NCBI GenBank assembly: GCA_050084515.1
Contig: CM114272.1
Location: 6,634,001 to 6,698,000 of the forward strand
DNA length: 64,000 nucleotides
Source: Blasia pusilla
Taxonomy: Eukaryota; Marchantiophyta; Marchantiopsida; Blasiales
Reading direction: 5' to 3'
Shown here piece after piece: positions 47,317-57,460 of this stretch; position 1 is the first letter of the stretch, and each line of letters opens with the position of its first letter. The position numbers were made by a program, and so were the translations under genes. The notes beneath the pieces were generated by a model. It worked only from the letters and a program-made list of their open reading frames with translations. It had not been told where the DNA came from and did not search any database.

Positions 47317-48575
47317 TGTCGTGTCGAGAGCCTTTCTTCGAGTAAGGGTAGGGCTTCTAGCTGCGGCAAAGATGGTCGATGCAAGATGAACTCTGTAAGA
47401 AGTTCTCCTTTTTCAATATAAAATTATTATGTATACTCTCCATTCTCTCACGACAGGTATCACAAATGGAAATGCCGAGGCGATCACTTCTTCGTAACAT
47501 CGGACCCCCAAATTCCTAACTATAAAATCCCTATAAACTATATTACGCTTGTACACGAGGAAGATAGCACAACTAGTGTGAAACCCTACTTGACCAGGCC
47601 TATTGACATCCATGGATTGCTATATAAGGACATACAAAGTACAATCCCATGTCCTTCCATATATGATGATAGGAAGGATCACCTGAGTTAGAGATTGCAT
47701 GATCTGGTTCATGAACGCTTCCCTAAAATCATAAACTAAATAGCGAGTGAACGAGTGCCTATCTACAAAGAGTAACTTGACATGGTATGGATTGAGGAAA
47801 GGAAATTTGGGCACAACTCGTGCTCCACGGATATCCATGCTTGACAGTCATTCTCTACTCTCCTCAAGAATGGGTTTTGACGGAACTATTCTCCTAAGAG
47901 GGATAATCCACTCTCATAAGGAAAGTAACAAGCCAAAACATTCATTATTTTAGTATGACTAAACTCCTCTAAGGTCACAAGCCTCTCATCTCTAGAAACC
48001 TCTCGAAGAATAGACCATGGTCAAGTTACTCTTCCAAGAGGGGTGATCCACTCTCATTGGAAGAGCAAACAATCCCAAAGCCATACACTCAAAAGTGACA
48101 CGAGAGACTCAAGATGTGGAATAAAAGGTGATGAACCCTTGAAGGTCTCTCCTCTTTATGTACTCACAAGTGATCCACAAGAGTACGAAATAGAACTAAT
48201 CTTATCTTGTGCCACATGGCTTCCTCTCAAGGCTTAGCCAATCACATTTTGACACAAGTAGATTTCCTCTTATCTCTTCCAAAATATCCTCTTTTACCCA
48301 CTTGATATTTTCCAAATTACCCCAACTAACCTAGCCACCAACCAAGCCTACTTTTGCTTTTCATTAAAGCACCAACCTCACTACTTTACTTTTATAAAGT
48401 CATCCTTTATTTATTACCTCTTTTCTTAAAGTTGGTCCGCATAAAAGAGGCACCATAAAGAGGTTTAAACATGGGAATTTCCTTTTCCTAAGCTAATTTA
48501 CTTAATACTAATAAAAATCTATCTAACACTTAACGAGGAAGGAGTTTACACGCTAGATGACTTTACTATACGATT
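47317..48575 (-). mobile_element. 1.26-kb TG...CA element, copy 2 (probable solo LTR)
   Basis: Inverted relative to copy 1. Left end TGTCGTGTCG, right end CTATACGATT (expected ...ACGACA, two bases changed). It is flanked by GCGT at 47313-47316 and 48576-48579, a perfect 4-bp target duplication; joining the flanks restores the gag frame (EESVATMGSG). The conserved internal frame (47838-47413, minus) has one stop, TAG at the position that is TGG in copy 3. Confidence 0.85.
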
Positions 48576-49770
48576 GCGTAGCCACCATGGGTTCTGGTTG
48601 AGAGCAGTCACCATTGGCTGCACTACCTCAGGTACGAGATAGGTTGACTGTGGCACCACGAGCTCAAGGAGGATACAAGGAGGCCGTGCCACAGAGACCT
48701 CCGCCTTCATATGCGGCTTAGCAGCAGCCGCCTACTATTAATTGTTGGTCATGTGGTGGAGCCCATCATCAGTGTGATTGAACTCATTAGGGTCATGGAC
48801 GTGTGCCTCAGCATGGAGGAGGAGATGGTGCTGCACCAGGAGGTTATCAGTGTGACTATTGTCACAGGTATGGTCATACACGCGCCAAGTGTTTCATTCT
48901 ATATCCTGATAACGTCCGCACCGAGGGCCAGAGAGGGCACCAGAGCGAGTAGCCGGTCCGAGTGGGCCTAGAGATCATGTACTAGGTGGTCCCGTTGGGG
49001 GACGAGGAGCTGGAGTTGCCCGACACGGTGGTGGAGCTGCCCGTGGAGGAGATAGACTCCCACCACCTAGACGCGTCGAAGGAGATGCCGGGCGTAAGGC
49101 TAGGATGGCTGGTCAGATACATCAGCTACAAGAGCAGATTGCCGCTATGGTATTGAGATTACCCAATGCCAGATCCGTGGCATCGACATCATATGGAGCA
49201 GCCAAAGATATGGAGGATCCTGGTTGCATGTGCGGGGTTGCCCAAATGGAGGTAGCCACAATTGTGACGCGTGCAGCAGCCGCAGAGTTGGATCCACAGC
49301 GAGGGGAATCCAAGAAACAGACTAGGCTTCCTCAGTCTTTCACGTTGTCTAAGGCGATGAGGACCCCATCGATGGGTCCTTATCAGAGTTCTTCGAGAGT
49401 TGGTGGTGTTGTTGGTCTGCACGCACGGATGGCGATGGGAGAAGTGAGTGCGATGACTCCTATTGTTGATGCTCATGAGGGGCATGTGTCAAGCTCATTG
49501 TTGGGAACGGCCACCATTGTGTACCGTGCTCCTTTATTTTCTGCTTACGATGTTATGACGTTGGGAAGTACGCCCGCCGAGGCTTTCCGGCTGGACGCTA
49601 CGCTATGTGAGCGTGGAGTTGGAGTTCTTGCATCACATTCAGAGGTGATTGCAGAGGAGGTGATGGACCTGCTCTTGGAGCGGATGCTCGGGCCGTCCAC
49701 GTCAGATTCATGGCAGGCTGCGGCTGTTAGGATGGCGAAGATGCCCGCTAGACCGCGATAGAGCGTGCCA
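48576..49770 (+). pseudogene. Gypsy copy 2: gag zinc knuckles and linker
   Basis: After the inserted element the gag frame resumes. A first knuckle-like motif CWSCGGAHHQ lies near 48741-48770 and an intact CCHC knuckle CDYCHRYGHTRAKC at 48851-48892. Next come a Gly/Arg-rich stretch and an open frame at 49105-49761 (IHQLQEQIAAM, QSFTLSKAMRTPS, SEVIAEEVMD) ending at MPARPR. Zinc knuckles bind the element RNA in other retrotransposons. The function of the 200-residue linker is unknown. Confidence 0.75.
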
Positions 49771-50460
49771 TGGCTTCTCCTTATGTTTTGTTGTTGGATA
49801 ACCAAGGAGCGGTCTTCCAGTTGGTGAGTCCCGGAGGTAGAGCTTTTAGTCCGCATCGCGTCTTGTTGGATTGAAGAGTGCAACTCCTGATGTTGGGGAA
49901 AGCGTCATTTAGAGGATTGGGCTAGACGAGAGCCGATGTGGAGCGTTATCCATTCCGGATACAAACATCCTTGGGTGGAGCGAGTACCACATAGTATATC
50001 ACCCAATAGGAGGTCGTGGTGAGGATTCGCCTGAGACATCCTACAGATGAGTCCGTGGTGCGAGCCAAGGCGATAGTGACTGATGCAGAGTCCTACGACG
50101 TCTTGGTTGGTGGAGCAGTGTTCTACCCAATGGGGTTTTCCCTGGATTATTGGGAGGAGTCAGCGTCCTACAGACCAGGATGGCATTCAGGTGATGGGCG
50201 CCTTAGCTCATTACCCGTTCGATTCACAACTGTAGTGAACGACCAACGGCCAGGAGAGATGGCGACCTTAGCAGCTTTTAGCAGTGCCATCACTTGGCCT
50301 AGTGATGTGATTGAGGGACATGTCCATGCAAAGGATACTCCCATTCCTGACATTTCTATGGAGAGGAGCGTTATGGTAGCCGCATCATTCCGTGGAGGAG
50401 AGGTGCCATTGTTGGGCTCGACTGAGGAGCTTTGACGATTGGCAGATGAGCACGTGCAAA
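49771..50460 (+). pseudogene. Gypsy copy 2: retropepsin-like aspartic protease
   Basis: Frames near 49780-49920 read AVFQLVSPGGRAFSPHRVLLD and, after a frameshift, LMLGKASFRGLG, the flap-preceding region of a D(S/T)GA-type protease. The active-site triplet itself is broken. The open frame 50016-50435 reads VRIRLRHPTDESVVRAK and SYDVLVGGAVFYPMGF, matching the C-terminal part of retropepsins (hydrophobic-hydrophobic-G). Copy 3 has the same order. In a working element it would cut the polyprotein. Confidence 0.65.
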
Positions 50461-50539
50461 CCGTGTGGAGGGTAGTCGTTTGCACTGGAGCGTGAGGGGT
50501 TCGAGGAACTTGAGGTAGCAGGGAGTGCTACGATGATAC

Positions 50540-51543
50540 CCTTGGATACCACACCCATTGTGTGGTGTACCCCGGAGGAGGGTATTCGAGTGTTAGATCT
50601 CTTTGGAGGGATTAACACCGGGTTAGCTGCTGTTTTGCAGGCAAGAGTGCGAGTACAACAGTACCTGTATGTGGAGAGATGATGTTGCAAGGCGCATCTC
50701 ACTACGACATATGGCGCACTTACGGCTATGTTTTCCTGTCTTATTGTCTGCGTCTGCGGTATAGGGGTACCAAAGTTCCCTACCGAGGGATATTTTGTTG
50801 CTGTGAGCACAGGACTTAGAGCGCATAGGGACCATTGATTTGGTCACTGCCAGTTGGCCATGTCAGGGCCAATCGAGTGCTGGACGAGGCGGCAGGTTGG
50901 CTGACACTCGGTCGAGGTTTTTTTGGGAGATGTTGAGGGTCTAACGGCAATTGCAGGAGCACCAATCTTGTTCTCCAACCTACATTATGGAGAATGTGCC
51001 GATCTTAGGAGACTCCAGGTCACGGGTGGTGATGAGTGCTCATCGAGTACATGCCTAGATTGGCCTAGCAATGTTCTTGGATGTGGCGAGTGTAGGTTCT
51101 AGAGCCCATCGCCCATGTCTATGATGGACCAACTTGGTGCCCCATGCGGTGTTACGGAGGCGTATGCGAGAGTGGAGCGCCCCTCCCATTTGTTAGTGGA
51201 TTCCATTTTGGATCCAGGTCATCGCTCACAGGCAGTGAGGCACGATGATCGGCCACCGTTGACTGTGGTCAACAGGGTAGGCAGGCCGCGGGAAACCTTT
51301 CCCACGTTTTTGAGTTTTCCCGCTTCCTATGCATACAAGGAGGTCGGTCCTCGCTTGGTTTGGGATGACCAGGTTCAGAGGTTGGTGGAGCCCACCTCCG
51401 ACAAGAGAGAGAGAAGGCAGTGGGATTTCCTACAGGAGTGACAGAAGTACCGTCAGTATCAGAGGCTTCACAACGCCATATCTTGGGTTAAGCAATGGAC
51501 CCGAATTGCTTGACATGGATGCTTAGCTTGGGAGTGGCTGAGT
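50540..51543 (+). pseudogene. Gypsy copy 2: C5-cytosine DNA methyltransferase (DNMT3-like)
   Basis: Motifs of C5-cytosine methyltransferases occur in the correct order: I, RVLDLFGGINTGL (DLFGG at 50596-50610, SAM binding); IV, SWPCQGQS (PCQ at 50858-50866, catalytic Cys); VI, YIMENVP (ENV at 50990-50998); VIII-like, SRAHRPCL and WTNLVP (about 51090-51135), recalling AHR-x-R-x-x-W of DNMT3. The C-terminal part reads PPLTVVNRVG, GPRLVWDDQVQRL, RERR.WDF and NCLTWMLSL, matching the target-recognition/IX-X region of DNMT3 enzymes. The enzyme class transfers methyl from S-adenosylmethionine to cytosine C5. The domain lies between protease and RT in the same orientation and recurs in copy 3, so it belongs to the element. 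Damage: a frameshift near 50681, a TGA for Trp near 51113 and further shifts after 51400; inactive as it stands. DRM-type ancestry is a possible alternative. Confidence 0.88.
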
Positions 51544-52929
51544 AGCGTTGTAAGAGATCGCGATAGATCACAGCGGTTGCGTTGGTGAGCCCCATGCCTA
51601 CCGAGACGGTGGAGGCAGTGGCTGGGTGCAAGACCTGAGGAGATCTACACACCAGGGGAGATTGGGAGAGACACCCTGGGACTTCTTGGGATGTTTTGCA
51701 GGTACGCCAGGAGATGATAGCCATAGCATCGGGTGTAGTTCTGGGCATTGCATGTGGAGGAGATTTGCAGTTGGTTGCAGTGACCGGCTGAGTGTTGTTA
51801 TTCGAGACAGGATTGCACCATAGCAACCACCGATACCCGCGCCGGAGAGTCCTACCGTAGTCACGATGGACACTTGGGAGCCAGATATGGGCCCCAAGTT
51901 GATAGGAGGAGAGCGGCGTCGGATACATCAATTCCTCAGGAGTTATAGGAGCTGTTTTGAGTTTAGCATGGAGGATTGGGTACGCTGAAGGGATCGGGGA
52001 TCCGCATTGAGTGTCGAGTGATACGCCGATCTTCCAACGACCCTACAGGTACAGTGATATGTAGAGGGCTCTGATTCAGAGTAGGACCTAGGACTTGGTT
52101 GGAGCAGGACTAGTGGAGATGTCATATGGGGAGTATGCATCTGCCATTATCATGCCCGCCAAGAAGGATTTGCATGGCAGTTGGACGGATAGGGGGATGT
52201 GTGGGGATTACGGACCTATCAATCGGCAGACGAAGTGCGATAGGTATGCCATGCCCACCTCAAGGAGATCTTTGATGCGATTGGTCACGCAAAGGTCTTC
52301 AATTCATTGGATTTGTGAGCCGGATATCATCAGCTGCCTATCAGATTGGAGGACAAGCAGAAGACGTCATTTTGGGCATCGATCCTCACAGGAAGGATTG
52401 TTTGTACCAGTGGCGGTTCTTACCATTTGGGTTAAAGAATGCCCCAGTTGAGTTTCAGAGGGTCATGGATAGGATCTTGGCTGGTGTGGATTTTGCTAGG
52501 TGTTATATGGATGACATCGTAGTCTTTAGCGCCACGGTTGAGGAGCATGAGTGACATCTAGAGGAGGTGTTTTGACGATTGCAATTACATGGGCTGAAGC
52601 TACATCCATGCAAGTGCAAGTTCTTCTACAACCAGATTGATTACTTGGGTCATATGATATACCTAGGGGGCCTTGGTATTCAGCAAATGAAGGTAGAGGC
52701 TATCTCACGCATTCCACGCCCTACAGATGTGAGCCGTGTTCGCGCATTCATGGGATTGGCGAACTTTTATCGGCGGTACGTCAAGGGATTCAGTTCGATT
52801 GTGAAGCCGCTAACCTTGCTGACCAAGGTGGATCATGAGTGGTACTGGGGAAATGAGCACAAGCAAGCATTTCAGTTCCTCAAGGAAAGGTTGACGTCTG
52901 CGCCCAACATGATTGCTCACCCAACATGA
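51544..52929 (+). pseudogene. Gypsy copy 2: linker and reverse transcriptase
   Basis: After a degenerate linker (51544-51960), RT begins near 52010 (DTPIFQRPYRYSD, then YGEYASAIIMPAKKD and CGDYGPINRQTKCDRYAMP). It continues with YHQLPIRLEDK, RFLPFGLKNAPVEFQRVMD and the catalytic box CYMDDIVVFS (52500-52529), with both Asp kept. LHPCKCKFF, YLGHMI and FMGLANFYRRYVKGFS complete the Ty3/gypsy pattern. Several frameshifts and stops occur. RT copies element RNA into DNA. Confidence 0.92.
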
Positions 52930-53250
52930 TGATGAGGGTAGAGAGTTCGTGATGGCTTACGCTAGCCGCTCGAACAACGCTGTAGAGGAAAAGTACAGCT
53001 TGTATGAGGGTGAATGCTTGGTTGTAGTGTGGTCTGTTGCGCATTTCAGGTGTTACTTATTCAGAAACCCCTTTACCATCATCACTAATCATCAACCACT
53101 GAAGTGGTTGATGGAGTCCGACAAGCTTACAGGGAAGCTTGCGAGATGGGCTCTGTTGTTGCAGGAGTAAGATTTTCAGGTGGTACATAGACCTGGGACG
53201 CTCAACCAAGATGCAGATGGGTTGAGTCGTAACCTATGCCTGAGTCAGCG
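52930..53250 (+). pseudogene. Gypsy copy 2: RNase H
   Basis: The frame 52913-53170 reads FVMAYASRSNNAVEEKYSLY, ECLVVVWSVAHFRCYL and FTIITNHQPLKWLM, the standard Ty3/gypsy RNase H region. Its N-terminus is shortened by a frameshift near 52915. It would degrade the RNA strand of the RNA-DNA hybrid. Confidence 0.9.
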
Positions 53251-54660
53251 AGATGCGACTGAAGCTCGATGGCATGGAGAGAGTGATGAGGAGTCAGTGC
53301 CAGGATGGCACGGGTCAGAAAGTGGAGACTTCGATGGTGAGGTCTAGTGGAGAGTCCTTGGATCCCGAGGCCAATGAGGAGACCACAAGTGGCCGAGATA
53401 TTCATGATGATGGAGTAGTCTTGGAGTACCTTCGTATTGGCAACGTTGCGAGCAGCATGGCTGCTAGAGAGCGGGATCGGATCCTAGAGCGGGCCAGACG
53501 GTTCCGTTGGGAGGGGACACATGTTTTTAGGGTTTGGGAGGATGGTACAGTACGCATAGTGCCGCATCCTTTGCGGAGAGCATGACTAGTGGAGCATGCC
53601 CACGAGGAGTTGGGTCACTTTGGGATGAAGCGGACGTACAACTTGCTCCAAATTCAGTGTTGGTGGCGAGGCGTGCAGACTGACATTCAGTAGTTTGTTG
53701 CAAGGTGCATGGTGTGTGATCGAGTCCGAGCATCATTCAATGCTTTGACTCTATAGTTGCATCCATTTCCTATCATGGGCTTAGGGTATAGAGCAGCACC
53801 TCTACCTTTGACGGAGCGTCACTGTGGTTATGTGTTGGTGATGGTCGAGCACTTCTCGAAGTGGATCGAGTTGGTTGCATTGCCTTACAAAGCAAGTGAG
53901 GGAGTAGCTTATGCCTTCTTTGACAGAGTGCTGAGTCATTATAGCGCATCGGTTGAGGTGTTGACAAACCAGGGTATCGAGTTTCACGGTGAGTTCCAAG
54001 CCTTGTGTGATCAGGCGCTGATCGACCACTGCACGACTTCGCGAGATCATCCCCAGGCGGATGGATTAGCGGAGAGAGTTGTGTAGACGGTGAAGAGATG
54101 TTTACGCAAGTATGGCTTGCAGAAAGGTCACCTAGGAGATTGGGACCTCTAGTTGCCATGGTTGGCAATGGGATACAGATTCAGCAGGCAGACATCCTTA
54201 GCGTCTTTTTCACCATACTTGCTACTTTATGGCCGAGAGCCAGATTTACCTGGGGCCATTCGTCGAGATGCTGGACCTTGATGACCCAGATGTATGGATA
54301 CGAGCATGTTCTCAAAGGGCTGAGTTGTTTCAGAGAGTGATGCCCATAGCGTTCGAGAACTTGATGATTGCGCAACATCGGGATACATTGAGGTATGCGA
54401 CTTTTTGGGTTGGTGGTTATCGACCAACTATCCGGAGGTTTCATCAGGGAGATTATCTCTACTTGCAGCAGATGGCACCGACGACGTTGGATGTGACTGC
54501 ATGGCGCACTATCCTGAGAGTGCATGACATTTTGCCATCCGGTGTTTTCTTGCTGGAGGGACGCGATGGTATGGTATGGAAGGACCATGTGCGTAATTGT
54601 GCTCCATGTCATCTTCCTAACATTGATGGTAGAGTAGATCTGAGCTTAGTAGTAGTTCCT
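53251..54660 (+). pseudogene. Gypsy copy 2: integrase
   Basis: The HHCC zinc-binding region (ELGHFG ... CMVCDRVRASFNA) lies at 53600-53750. The catalytic core reads GYVLVMVEHFSKWIEL, VEVLTNQGIEFHG and SRDHPQADGLAERVV. The stretch that should hold the first Asp (LDFAGPLPLT in copy 3) is deleted here, and LTNQG has Asn where the minus-strand fragment at 44.0 kb has Asp, so two catalytic residues are lost. The C-terminal region at 54229-54650 (LDLDDPDVWIRACSQRAEL, GDYLYLQQ, TILRVHDILPSG, DHVRNCAPCHLP) is well preserved and runs straight into the PHD finger. Confidence 0.9.
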
Positions 54661-54672
54661 ACAGGCTTGCAT

Positions 54673-54813
54673 TGTATGTTGTGTGGTTCTGCCCGTGGTG
54701 CGGCCACGATGTTAGTATGTTATGGATGTTCGAGGGGTTGGCATATGGAATGTCTGACGCCACCTCTCACTAGGGTTCCTCACGGACGATGGATGTGTCC
54801 CAAATATACATAG
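54673..54813 (+). pseudogene. Gypsy copy 2: C-terminal PHD finger
   Basis: In frame with integrase, the last 46 residues contain C-x2-C (CMLC), C-x2-C (CYGC), H-x2-C (HMEC) and W-x-C-P-x-x, the Cys4-His-Cys3 layout of PHD fingers. The characteristic GWHMECLTPPL and GRWMCP segments are clear. The last zinc ligand is Tyr (CPKY) instead of Cys, and TAG follows two codons later. PHD fingers commonly bind the histone H3 tail. At the integrase C-terminus it could steer integration, as chromodomains do in chromoviruses (inference). Other zinc-finger types lack the W-x-C-P ending. Confidence 0.85.
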
Positions 54814-54984
54814 AGGAGATACTAGGTAGGTTTGATTCCGAATTTTTCTATGACATGGATGATAAGAAGGCGACTAATGATGGGGCCACATGAGCACCCG
54901 GTCTTTCTGCTCTTAGCGTCCTAGAGATGTATGTCGTGGTAGGTAAGGATAGAGGGCTATATGGAGTTAGAGGGACCTAATCAC

Positions 54985-55000
54985 AAGCTAGGGGGGAGAT
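54985..55000 (+). promoter_or_regulatory. Polypurine tract of gypsy copy 2
   Basis: AGCTAGGGGGGAGAT stands directly before TGGAGATATT, the start of the 3' LTR. A purine run just upstream of a TG boundary is the usual plus-strand primer for LTR retrotransposons. Confidence 0.75.
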
Positions 55001-55545
55001 TGGAGATATTTTAGTACTTCTTGTCTCGTTGTTTGGATGCCATGAGTTAGCATGGGATCATGCGTATTTGTGTGTGTGTTCGATGACAGCGATGTATGTT
55101 GTGTAGCGATGTGTATGCACACGAAAACTATCACATCTTTTAGGATAGATCGGTGAGATCTAGAAGAGCGCCTCCGTGAGTAGTGGAGGATAGGCTCAGT
55201 AGGTTGAGGATGACTACTAGGGCTCCGGGAAACCTGAGAGAGCAGGTTTTCCCTTCGTTTCGGCTCATTTAGAGCCATATTGAGGAACTTACTAGTTTAG
55301 ATCAGTATCATTTTGAGTATATGATCAACTTGGGATAATAGGTTACCATGGAGAGAGCTTGGTTTGACATGAGAGAGAGTACACACCTTTGAGAGCTATG
55401 GTGTGAGATGGTGTAGAGATATTGGATCTTACTTTATTGGAGATATTTTAGTACTTCTTGTCTCGTTGTTTAGATGCCATGATTTAGCATGGGATTCTGC
55501 GTGTTTGTGTGTGTGTTCGGTGATAGCGATGTATATGCGCACAAC
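55001..55545 (+). repeat. Gypsy copy 2: 3' LTR, rearranged
   Basis: The LTR starts at 55001 (TGGAGATATT). It matches the 5' LTR from 55133 to 55437 but lacks an internal piece of about 200 bp. At 55438 the first roughly 108 bp of the LTR recur (TGGAGATATTTTAG), giving a partial tandem copy that runs to about 55545, where reversed integrase sequence of copy 3 begins. Confidence 0.75.
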
Positions 55546-55632
55546 ACTCGCCTTGTCCGATAGTACCACCAACTCTATCCATTTGGAGAAATGCTCTACC
55601 ATGACCAACACATACTTGTGATGACGCCCCGT

Positions 55633-56902
55633 TGTCGTATCGAGAGCCTTTCTTCGAGTAAGGGTAGGCCTTCTAGTTGCGGTAGACGTGGTCGATGCAA
55701 GGTGAACTCTCTAAGAAGTTCTCCTTTTTTAATACAAGATTATTATTTATAGTCTCCATTCTCTCACAACATGTATCACAAATGGAAGTGCCGAGGCGAT
55801 CACTTCTTCGTAACATCGGACCCCGAAATTCCTAACTATAAAATCCCTATAAACTACTTTACGCTTGTACACAAGGAAGATAGCACAACTAGTATCAAAC
55901 CCTACTTGAGCAGGCTTATTGACGTCCATGGATCGCCATATAAGGACATACAAAATATAATCCCAGGTCCCACCATATATGACGATAGAAAGGATCACGG
56001 GAGTTGGAGATTGAATGACCTGGTTCATGAACGCCTCCCCCAAGTGATAAACTAAATAGCGAGTGAACCAGTGCCTATCTACAAAGAGTAACTTGACATG
56101 GTATGGATTGCGGAAAGGAAAGTCGGGCACAACTCGTGCTCCACCCCTATCCATGTTTGACAGACATTCTCTACTCTCCTCAAGAATAGGTTTTGGCGGA
56201 GTTATTCTCCCAAGAGGGATAATCCACTCTCATTGGGAAAGTAACAAGCCAAAACATTCACTATTTTAGTATGATTACATTCCTCTAAGGTGACAAACCT
56301 CTCATCTCCACACACACACACCATACTCTTGGAGAATAGACCATGGTCAAGCTACTCTCCCAAGAGGGGTGATCCACTCTCATTGGAAGAGCAAGCAATC
56401 CCAAAGCCATACACTCAAGAATGACACGAAAGATTCAAGATGTGAAATAGAAGGTGATGAACCCTTGAAGGTCCCTCCTCTTTATATACTGACAAGAGAC
56501 CCACAAGAGTACGAAATAGAGCTAATCTTATCTTGTGCCACATGGCTTCCTCTCAAGGCTTAGCCAATCATATTTTGACACAAGTAGATTTTCTCTTATC
56601 TCTTCCAAAATATCCTCTTTTACCGACTTGGTATTTTCCAAATTACCCCAACTAACCTAGCCACCAACCAAGCCTACTTTTGCTCTTCATTAAAACACCA
56701 ACCTCACTACTTTACTTTTATAAAGTCATCCTTTATTTATTACCTCTTTTCTTAAAGTTGGGTCCGCATAAAAGAGGCACCATAAAGAGGTTTAAACATG
56801 GGAATTTCCTTTTCCTAAGCTAATTTACTTAATACTAATAAAAATCTATCTAACACTTAACGAGGAAGGAGTTTACACAGTGGCTGATTTTACTATACGA
56901 CA
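55633..56902 (-). mobile_element. 1.27-kb TG...CA element, copy 3 (probable solo LTR)
   Basis: Ends are TGTCGTATCG (left) and CTATACGACA (right), giving inverted 8-10-bp termini. Perfect 4-bp target duplications CCGT lie at 55629-55632 and 56903-56906. It splits the integrase of gypsy copy 3; removal restores the sequence found uninterrupted at about 53805-53825. This is the best-preserved copy. Confidence 0.87.
55747..56154 (-). CDS. Unidentified 135-residue frame in the TG...CA element
   Basis: An open frame starting MDRGGARVVPDF, on the element's sense strand (same strand as its TATA box in copy 1) and downstream of that box. Homologous frames stay in register in the other two copies, broken only by stops that derive from TGG, CAA or CGA. 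I recognise no family. It is rich in hydrophobic and aromatic residues but has no clear signal peptide or TM segment. It could be a protein encoded within an LTR, or a gag-like or captured host fragment. Co-conservation of the frame argues for past coding use. Confidence 0.45.
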   Translation of the reverse strand: MDRGGARVVPDFPFRNPYHVKLLFVDRHWFTRYLVYHLGEAFMNQVIQSPTPVILSIVIYGGTWDYILYVLIWRSMDVNKPAQVGFDTSCAIFLVYKRKVVYRDFIVRNFGVRCYEEVIASALPFVIHVVREWRL

Positions 56903-57460
56903 CCGTCAATGGCAAAGGTCCCGCAAAGTCTAAACTCCACTGATAACCTAAACCCATATTCGGCGAAGGATGTAACTGCGGAGTGGGAGCATTGAAGGAT
57001 GCTCGTACTTTGTCACATACCATACATGTGGCCACAAACTGTTGTACCCCAGTATGCATGACGCGCCACCAATACTGAACCTGGAGTAAGCTGTAAGTAC
57101 GCTTTACTCCAAAATGCCCCAACTCCTGATGGGCATCTCGCACTACACGTGCTCGCTGGGAAGGATGAGGTACCACTCGTATCCTACCATCTCTCCATAC
57201 CCGCAAAATGTGAGTCCCCTCCCACCTGAAGCACTTGACTTGCTGTAGGATCCGATCCCGCTCCCTAGCACTCACTGTGCTCGCTATGACGCCAATGCGC
57301 AAGAATTCCACAACCTCCACGTCGTCATGGATATCACGACCACTTGTCGCCTCCTCAGTGACCTTTGGATCCAAAGACTCATCATCCAACCCCACCACTG
57401 GAGTCATCACTTGTGACTGACCTACCATAATCAACCAACAAAGAAAGGCAGATGCATGCC

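Larger units (their letters stand above)
55546..57460 (-). pseudogene. Gypsy copy 3: integrase, split by insertion
   Basis: The minus-strand frame 57587-56907 contains FRWEGTHILRVW, AHQELGHFGVKRTYSLL and CMVCDKVRASF (HHCC zinc region), then LGYQWSLDFAGPLPLT with the first catalytic Asp. After the inserted element (56902-55633) the core resumes at 55620 with LVMVEHFSKWIELVVL and is truncated near 55545. The rest of the core, the C-terminal region and any PHD finger are missing. Confidence 0.87.

Noticed and set aside
50540-51543. Host methyltransferase gene interrupted by a retrotransposon
   Set aside because: The domain recurs between protease and RT in a second copy in opposite orientation, so it belongs to the element.
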